This document shows positions 59,159 to 64,000 of a stretch of DNA of 64,000 nt, piece after piece. Both the position numbers and the translations under genes were made by a program. The notes under the pieces are model-generated. The model saw nothing but the letters and a program-made list of their open reading frames with translations. It searched no databases and was not told where the DNA came from. Source of the DNA: WHTK01 sp963711035. GTDB taxonomy: Bacteria; Chloroflexota; Dehalococcoidia; DSTF01; WHTK01. Each line of letters opens with the position of its first letter. Position 1 is the stretch's first letter. The stretch lies in assembly GCA_963711035.1 (NCBI GenBank), contig CAVQCN010000003.1, forward strand, positions 496,001 through 560,000. Direction: 5' to 3'.

Positions 59159-59754
59159 GAGGTCGAGTCCTTTGGACCGGCGGTGCGCAGGCGGCTCCAG
59201 ACCGCGAACAGGCGGTGGAAGGTAGTCAGCAGGGTCATCACGGCCAGCACCCAGAGTACAACGACGAGGCCGCCAAACACGAGTCCAGCCGAGAGCAGGA
59301 GGATGCGCACGACGCGCGTGAAGATGCCGTCGTAAATCTGGATGCCTTCCGCTTCGGCTCGGGCGCGCACGTAGCTGACGCAGATCGAGCCCACCATCGC
59401 CGTGAACACCAGCATGCACGGCAGCTTGTCGGCGCGGTCGAGGTAGTAGTACAGCACCCCGCCGAGGACGGCGCCCTCGAACAGCCGGTCGATGGTCGAA
59501 TCGAAGACGCCGCCGAAACGGGTGACGCGGCCGGTCGCGCGTGCCAGGCTGCCGTCGAAGGCGTCCAGAGCCGCCGAGGCCAGCACGGCGATACCGCCCC
59601 ACAACAGCTCGCCCGAAGCGATCAGCGCGGCGGCTCCGATGCCGCCCAGCAGCTGCGCGACCGTCAGCATGTTCGGCGTCACGCCCAGGCGGGCCAGCAC
59701 GGCGACGACGGGGCTGGTCACCTGGCGCGGCAGCGCTCGCGGCATCGTGAACAC
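59155..59754 (-). CDS. CDP-alcohol phosphatidyltransferase (phosphatidylinositol phosphate synthase-like)
   Basis: A 199-residue membrane enzyme with about six segments. The CDP-alcohol motif D-x2-DG-x2-AR-x8-G-x3-D-x3-D is complete in DAFDGSLARATGRVTRFGG followed by VFDSTIDR. It joins a CDP-lipid to an alcohol head group. With a PimA-like glycosyltransferase and a PatA-like acyltransferase in the same operon, inositol phosphate is the likely acceptor, as in actinobacterial pgsA-patA-pimA clusters; glycerol phosphate remains possible. It starts at GTG (or ATG three codons on), 3 bases after the previous stop. Confidence 0.88.
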   Translation of the reverse strand: MFTMPRALPRQVTSPVVAVLARLGVTPNMLTVAQLLGGIGAAALIASGELLWGGIAVLASAALDAFDGSLARATGRVTRFGGVFDSTIDRLFEGAVLGGVLYYYLDRADKLPCMLVFTAMVGSICVSYVRARAEAEGIQIYDGIFTRVVRILLLSAGLVFGGLVVVLWVLAVMTLLTTFHRLFAVWSRLRTAGPKDSTS

Positions 59755-59756
59755 GG

Positions 59757-60914
59757 TCAGGCCTCCACCTTTTCGTCTGCAGCGGGAATGAGGTTGCCTT
59801 TCTCGTAGGCCAGGCGCTCGTAGTACGACAGCACCCGCTGCGAGACGCGTTCCCAGCTGAAGTGCTGGGCGCGTTCGCTACCCTTGGCCCCCATCTCCCG
59901 CCTCATCCCCACGTTGCGGGCCAGGTCGAGCAGCGCTTCGGTCAGCGCATCGCTGTCCTTCGGCCGCACGAGCAGCCCCTCGACACCGTGGGTGATCACG
60001 CCCGCGAAGCCCTCGATGTTGGTCGCGACTACCGGCAGGCCGGCCGCCATCGCCTCCAGCAAGATGATGCCCTGGCTCTCGTTGCCGGTGTTGGGCGCGC
60101 AGAAGATGTGGCTGGAGTGATGATAGCGCGGCAGCTTCTCGAGCGGCGCGAAGCCGGTGAAGACGACGTCGCGCAGGCCTGTCTCGTCTACCCAGCGCTG
60201 GTAGCCCCGCTTCTGGCGCTCGTCGTAGCCGCCGACGATGACGAGACGCGCATCCGGCCGAGCCGACTTCATCTGGGCGAAAGCGCGCAGCAAGTAACGC
60301 AGGCCTTTGCGCTTCTCGAGGCGGCCGACGAAGAGGACGTTGAGCATACCGTCGTCCAGCTCGGGCAGAGGCTCGGACGGCGCCGCGAAGCGTTCGACGT
60401 CGACGCCGTTGGGGATGATGTTGTAGTAGCCGGGGAAGTGCGGCGCGATCAGGCTCGCCGCCGCCTGCGAGACGGCGATCTTGCCGTCGAGGCGGTGGAA
60501 CGCGTACTTCAACAAACGTCGTGTGTACGTGTAGAGGTGGGCGCCGCTGTCGCGTGCTGCGTGGAAGGTGCCGACGTTGACGGCGTTGGAGAAGCGCAGG
60601 AACTGGATCGGCAGGAAGCTGACCAGCGGCTCGTGCACGTGCACGACGTCGAACTTCTCCTCCGCCAGCACCTGCTTCACCGGTCGCGCCAGGCGCGGCG
60701 ACACGGACATGCGCGCGATCGACCCGCCGGCCGGGATCTGACGGGGATGGCCGATGACGATGGCGTCCTCGCGCAGGTTGCGCACGTCAGACGATGGGGC
60801 GATGAGACGCACGTCGTGGCCGAGCAGCTTGAAGTTGTCGGCAAGGTGGTGGATATGGGAGTTCACGCCGCCTGGCACGGCCAGGTCGTAGGGCGAGACG
60901 AGGGCGATCTTCAC
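59757..60914 (-). CDS. GT4 family glycosyltransferase, PimA-like
   Basis: A 385-residue GT-B enzyme. The start MKIALVSPYDLAVPGGVNSH is that of PimA-type phosphatidylinositol mannosyltransferases, DVVHVHEPLVSFLPIQFL follows, and the donor site is in VLFVGRLEKRKGLRYLL and NESQGIILLEAMAAGLPVVA (EX7E). It likely transfers mannose from GDP-mannose to phosphatidylinositol on the cytoplasmic face. GTG 60914 overlaps the PHP gene stop. The operon supports the assignment; the sugar is inferred. Confidence 0.9.
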   Translation of the reverse strand: MKIALVSPYDLAVPGGVNSHIHHLADNFKLLGHDVRLIAPSSDVRNLREDAIVIGHPRQIPAGGSIARMSVSPRLARPVKQVLAEEKFDVVHVHEPLVSFLPIQFLRFSNAVNVGTFHAARDSGAHLYTYTRRLLKYAFHRLDGKIAVSQAAASLIAPHFPGYYNIIPNGVDVERFAAPSEPLPELDDGMLNVLFVGRLEKRKGLRYLLRAFAQMKSARPDARLVIVGGYDERQKRGYQRWVDETGLRDVVFTGFAPLEKLPRYHHSSHIFCAPNTGNESQGIILLEAMAAGLPVVATNIEGFAGVITHGVEGLLVRPKDSDALTEALLDLARNVGMRREMGAKGSERAQHFSWERVSQRVLSYYERLAYEKGNLIPAADEKVEA

Positions 60915-61654
60915 GCGAAATACCTGCTGACGAAGCTCCAGGTCGTGCGGCGCCAGCCGAGCGCTTTCGGCGTGGCGCGCAGGCCCGCGATCGGCAGGCT
61001 TAGCGTGCGTGCCAGGCCCACGTCGCGCAGGCGCGGGTAGGCGCGCTGACTGCCGCGCACGGTGCCGTCAGCGAAGGCCTTGCGTAGATCGGCGGCCTTG
61101 CTGCCCTCGAACTCGGTGTAGGCGCTGCCGATGGCCTGGACGAAATGCGCGTCCGAGGCGCCGACACCGGCGATGCCGTGCTCCGCTGCCAGCCGGCGCG
61201 CCTTGTCCAGGTAAAAGCGCGACGCCGGGCCGGCGTTCGCCGTCTCGATGCCGTCGAACCAGAGGCCTGCGTCGGAGCAGACGCGCTTCAGCGTGCCGGG
61301 GCCAATGCTGCGCGTCAGCCAGCTTGCCGGGTGGGGAATGAAGCAGATTCCTCCCTGCGAGTGCACTGCCTCGATGGTGGCCTCGACGCGCTGCAGGCTG
61401 GCGATGGGCTTCTCGACGTAAAGCGCGACGAGGTGCCCTTCCAGCGTCGTGATCTCGACGCCGGGCACGAAGTCGAAGTGGTGGCTGCGACGCGCCCAGG
61501 CATCGCGGGCACGCAGGGCGACGTCGAGGTTGTCGTGCTCGGTGATGGCAATGACGTCGAGGTCGCCCTGTGCTTCGACGTGGTCGAGGATGGTCTGTAC
61601 GGCATCGAGACCGTCGCCTTCGCGAGTGTGGATGTGAAGGTCAGCTTTGCCCAT
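60911..61654 (-). CDS. PHP domain metal-dependent phosphoesterase
   Basis: A 247-residue PHP phosphoesterase. KADLHIHTREGDGLDAVQTI, VIAITEHDNLDVALRARDAW, GVEITTLEGHLVALYV, FIPHPASWL and GVGASDAHFV supply the metal-binding His and Asp residues in family order. It could dephosphorylate an inositol or sugar phosphate intermediate of the lipid pathway, which would fit its place between acyltransferase and glycosyltransferase. It lies 12 bases after the acyltransferase and overlaps the GT4 gene by 4. Confidence 0.88.
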   Translation of the reverse strand: MGKADLHIHTREGDGLDAVQTILDHVEAQGDLDVIAITEHDNLDVALRARDAWARRSHHFDFVPGVEITTLEGHLVALYVEKPIASLQRVEATIEAVHSQGGICFIPHPASWLTRSIGPGTLKRVCSDAGLWFDGIETANAGPASRFYLDKARRLAAEHGIAGVGASDAHFVQAIGSAYTEFEGSKAADLRKAFADGTVRGSQRAYPRLRDVGLARTLSLPIAGLRATPKALGWRRTTWSFVSRYFA

Positions 61655-61666
61655 CGCCGCGCAGGC

Positions 61667-63634
61667 TTATTCTACCCCGGCGCGGGCCGGCTCCTGGCTC
61701 TCGTCGTGGTGGCCGTCCGTGACAGGCGACTCTGGCTGCGCCGTCAGGGGCGTCTTGATGATCGCGGCGGCTTCGGCAGGCTCGTCGTGCTGGTCCACCG
61801 GCCGCCAGATGCGCTCCAGTACCATCCACTGGCCAGGGTCGCGGCGAATCCACTCCTCGGCGCGTCGCAGCAGGGTCTCGGCATTGGTAAGGGCGTCCTG
61901 CTTGGCATGGTCTGTCTTCACCAGCGGCACCTCGTCCTCGAAGACGACCTCAAAGCTGCTTCCGCGGCGCTGCGTGAAGCCCGGGATGAGCGCGGCGCCC
62001 GTGCGCGAGGCGAACTCGACGGCGCCCAGCGGCAGGCGGGTGACCTGGCCGAAGAACTCGAGCGGCACGCCGGCGCCCTGGATGTCGCGGTCGCAGGTGA
62101 TGGCCAGCACGCCGCCGTGCTTGAGGTGATCGATGGCGGCCGCGACGGTACGGAAGCTCACGTCCTCATAGCGGGCGCCGTAGAAGGTGCGCAGGTGCTT
62201 CATCAGGCGCGAGAAGGACGGTGGGTTGAGCGGCTCCGCGAGCACCATGAGGTTGAGACCCAGCACCGCGCCGGCCTGCACGCCGATCTCCGGATTGCCG
62301 AAGTGCGCCGTGGCGACGACGACACCTCGGCCCTGTGCAGTCGCTTCGAGGATCTTCTCCAGGCCGGTGATGTGGACGTCGCGCTCGATGAGCTGCTGTG
62401 GTGTCGTCTGTGGCAGGCGAATCAAGTCGACATAATATCGCGCCACGTTGCGAAACACCTCGCGCGACTGGCGCGTAACCTTGTGCTCGGAGGCGGTCGG
62501 CCCCAGCACGTGGCGCAGATTGTCTTCGACGTCGGCACGCGTGGCATGGCGGAACCGGAAGGCGAGGTCGCCGCCGAGGCGCGCCATCAGGTAGGAGACG
62601 GGTCGGGGCAGATAGGCGCCGGTCTTGGCCGCCAGGCGCAACGACCATTGCATCCACAGCCGCGTCCCGTGTTCCTGATTCATCGCTGCTGAAGTTTCGC
62701 GCCAGACCGGCCGGAACGCAAACCACTGGTCGGGGAAGCGTTGCACCATCTTCTCGAACGACGCCGCAATCGCCTGCGTCAGGGAGCGAGCGTCCTCATC
62801 CGCGTCGCCCGAAGGCTCGAAGTCGAGGTCGAAGTCGATGATGGGCAGCAGGCGCGTCGGGTCCTGCGGGTCGCGCGCCACGACTGCGGGCAGAACGCGG
62901 GCGCCGGTGCGAGCCGCGATGCGGGCCGGCGTGCCGGAGAACTCGGCGGCGCGGCCAAAGAAGTCCACCATGAGGCCCTCGCCGGGCTCGACCGCGTCGA
63001 ACATGAGGCCGAGTACCTCGCCCCGGTTGAGGCAGCGCAGGACGCCGGGCTTGGCCGACTTGGCCGGGATGATGGTCATGCCCAGGCGACGGCGCAGGTC
63101 CTGGATGAACTCGTTCATGGGGCCGTAGGTCAGCGGTTCGGCGATGACGTTAACCGGGTGGTCGTAGGCGGTGAGGGCGCCGGCGCCGAGCTCGGCCTGG
63201 CCCAGGTGCAGGGTCACGAAGATGGTGCCGTTGCCCGAATCCAGCGCGTCGTCGAGCGCGCGCCACTGGTGGAAGTCGATACGGCGGCAGAGGGCCTCTT
63301 TGCCGCGGGCCGGTATCTGGTAGAAGTCGATGACGTAGCGGGCGAAGTTGCGAAAGACGCGCCGCGCAGCTGCTTCGGCCTGCTCCTCGCCGACGACGGG
63401 CGCCAGGTTGGCGAGCAGCCCCTGACGGTGGCGGGTCATGATGCGGTAGCAGACGTCGGCGAAGGGATTGGCGAGCCAGTAGACGGGACGAACGGGCAGG
63501 AACCGGCCGACCAGCACGCCAGCGCGAGAGATCCAGAGCGCGACGAACCAGCGCAGCGTAGCCCAGGCTTCACTCATGTACGAATCCAGTATGGCGCGTC
63601 TCGCGCTTACACGCTCCCTTTGGAACGATGGCAT
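61667..63634 (-). CDS. Fused tandem lipid A/PIM-type acyltransferase
   Basis: A 655-residue protein made of two complete LpxL/PatA-type acyltransferase domains. Domain 1 (about 20-315) has TIFVTLHLGQAELGAGAL and domain 2 (about 330-620) has VVVATAHFGNPEIGVQAG; both keep the catalytic H-x4-E. Each ends in the family block FPDQWFAFRPVW or DPGQWMVLERIWRP. Normal family members are single-domain, about 300 residues. An ATG at 63577 (MSEAWATLRWF) is an alternative start; neither has a clear ribosome site. It heads the PIM-like operon and could acylate two positions. Confidence 0.88.
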   Translation of the reverse strand: MPSFQRERVSARRAILDSYMSEAWATLRWFVALWISRAGVLVGRFLPVRPVYWLANPFADVCYRIMTRHRQGLLANLAPVVGEEQAEAAARRVFRNFARYVIDFYQIPARGKEALCRRIDFHQWRALDDALDSGNGTIFVTLHLGQAELGAGALTAYDHPVNVIAEPLTYGPMNEFIQDLRRRLGMTIIPAKSAKPGVLRCLNRGEVLGLMFDAVEPGEGLMVDFFGRAAEFSGTPARIAARTGARVLPAVVARDPQDPTRLLPIIDFDLDFEPSGDADEDARSLTQAIAASFEKMVQRFPDQWFAFRPVWRETSAAMNQEHGTRLWMQWSLRLAAKTGAYLPRPVSYLMARLGGDLAFRFRHATRADVEDNLRHVLGPTASEHKVTRQSREVFRNVARYYVDLIRLPQTTPQQLIERDVHITGLEKILEATAQGRGVVVATAHFGNPEIGVQAGAVLGLNLMVLAEPLNPPSFSRLMKHLRTFYGARYEDVSFRTVAAAIDHLKHGGVLAITCDRDIQGAGVPLEFFGQVTRLPLGAVEFASRTGAALIPGFTQRRGSSFEVVFEDEVPLVKTDHAKQDALTNAETLLRRAEEWIRRDPGQWMVLERIWRPVDQHDEPAEAAAIIKTPLTAQPESPVTDGHHDESQEPARAGVE

Positions 63635-63680
63635 CTTTTTCTGGTAGTTGTGGAGGCTATCGACGCCGGGTGCGGCCGTG

Positions 63681-64000
63681 TTAGACCGTGATCTCCTCGC
63701 CGCCGTCGACGCCGATCACGTTGCCGGTCAGCCAGTAGGTGCGCTCGTCCGTGAGGGCGGCGATCGTCTGCGCCACGTCTTGGGGTGTGGTCGAGCGGCC
63801 GCTAGGGTTGAACTGCGCCGCGCGCTCCAGCAACGCAACGCCTTCCGGGATGCGGCGCAGGGCCGGCGTGTCCGTGACTCCGGCGCGGATTGCATTGGCT
63901 GTGACGCCGAGCGGTGCGAGCTCGTAGGCGAGCTGGCGGATGTGCGCTTCCAGCGCGGCCTTGGCGGCCGAGACGGCGCCGTAGCTGCGAATGACGCGCG
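63681..64000 (-). CDS. Short-chain dehydrogenase / enoyl-ACP reductase family, C-terminal part
   Basis: The last 106 codons of an SDR enzyme cut by the right edge. SYGAVSAAKAALEAHIRQLA carries the catalytic Tyr-x3-Lys, GVTANAIRAGVTDTPALRRI is the substrate-loop start, and the end YWLTGNVIGVDGGEEI is the standard SDR closing strand. The RAGVTDTPA sequence resembles FabI/FabL-like enoyl reductases as much as 3-oxoacyl reductases. It lies 46 bases upstream of the acyltransferase on the same strand and may lead the operon. Confidence 0.85.
   Translation of the reverse strand, partial: RVIRSYGAVSAAKAALEAHIRQLAYELAPLGVTANAIRAGVTDTPALRRIPEGVALLERAAQFNPSGRSTTPQDVAQTIAALTDERTYWLTGNVIGVDGGEEITV

Noticed and set aside
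61145..62692. Plus-strand frame opposite the PHP and acyltransferase genes
   Set aside because: It crosses two well-supported minus-strand genes and their junction, so it cannot be a conserved gene.

Overview
The window is a GC-rich, gene-dense bacterial chromosome segment with about 64 protein genes and no recognisable rRNA, tRNA, CRISPR array, transposase or prophage. Features consistent with an uncultivated, Dehalococcoidia-like member of the Chloroflexota are many short lipoproteins with Ser/Thr-rich linkers, Tat-type secreted proteins, a CIRCE-controlled groEL, frequent GTG/TTG starts, possible leaderless promoters, CaiB/hotdog acyl-CoA genes and a phosphatidylinositol-mannoside-like lipid operon. 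The taxonomic placement is inference from gene content only.

Layout. 1-4861: a molybdopterin hydroxylase subunit (cut by the left edge) and a redox cluster made of a double CDGSH iron-sulfur protein, a Rieske ferredoxin, a stand-alone cyclic-nucleotide-binding protein, a VioB-type ferritin-like protein and a flavin reductase. 4967-8554: a complete osmoprotectant (glycine betaine/choline type) ABC transporter. 8860-14269: a small S4-like protein, a MITE-like repeat, a second molybdopterin hydroxylase subunit, a MetE-like methyltransferase and a cysteine-free sulfite-oxidase-fold protein. 14601-18029: PadR regulator plus modABC molybdate transporter, which fits the neighbouring molybdoenzymes. 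18147-20832: OsmC and a cupredoxin / thioredoxin-fold lipoprotein group. 21108-24959: glucose-6-phosphate dehydrogenase, GH15 glycosidase and a PEBP lipoprotein.

25014-30844: a nitrogen operon (winged-helix protein, zinc-ribbon/TPR protein, membrane protein, Amt, PII) divergent from a KdpD/KdpE-like two-component system. Between them lie four 7-mers repeated every 11 bp. 30906-36950: a family 5 solute-binding lipoprotein behind a 32-bp palindrome, two small membrane proteins, a PAP2 phosphatase, a Tat/LysM protein, and a ferric-reductase-like membrane protein behind a 28-residue membrane peptide. 37272-44106: MFS exporter, acyl-CoA-dehydrogenase-like flavoprotein, ROK kinase, membrane-tethered LuxR-type regulator with a cupredoxin fragment, and two tandem lipoprotein genes each carrying its own copy of nearly the same terminator.

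44132-52683: groEL with CIRCE, a phosphoribosyltransferase behind a transcription attenuator, a third LppX-like lipoprotein, an excisionase-type HTH, a CaiB CoA transferase, an ECF sigma/anti-sigma pair, an HxlR regulator and three overlapping hotdog-fold genes. 52844-64000: a polytopic membrane protein, a lipoprotein, prfB with its programmed +1 frameshift, a HExxH peptidase, and then a tightly packed minus-strand envelope-lipid operon: tandem-domain acyltransferase, PHP phosphoesterase, PimA-like glycosyltransferase, phosphatidylinositol-phosphate-synthase-like enzyme, double thioredoxin protein and a GT-C glycosyltransferase broken by one base. A short-chain dehydrogenase is cut by the right edge.

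The most unusual items are the redox cluster, the fused two-domain acyltransferase, the phased repeats in the nitrogen/two-component intergenic region, the attenuator before the phosphoribosyltransferase, and the 32-bp palindrome at 32658.
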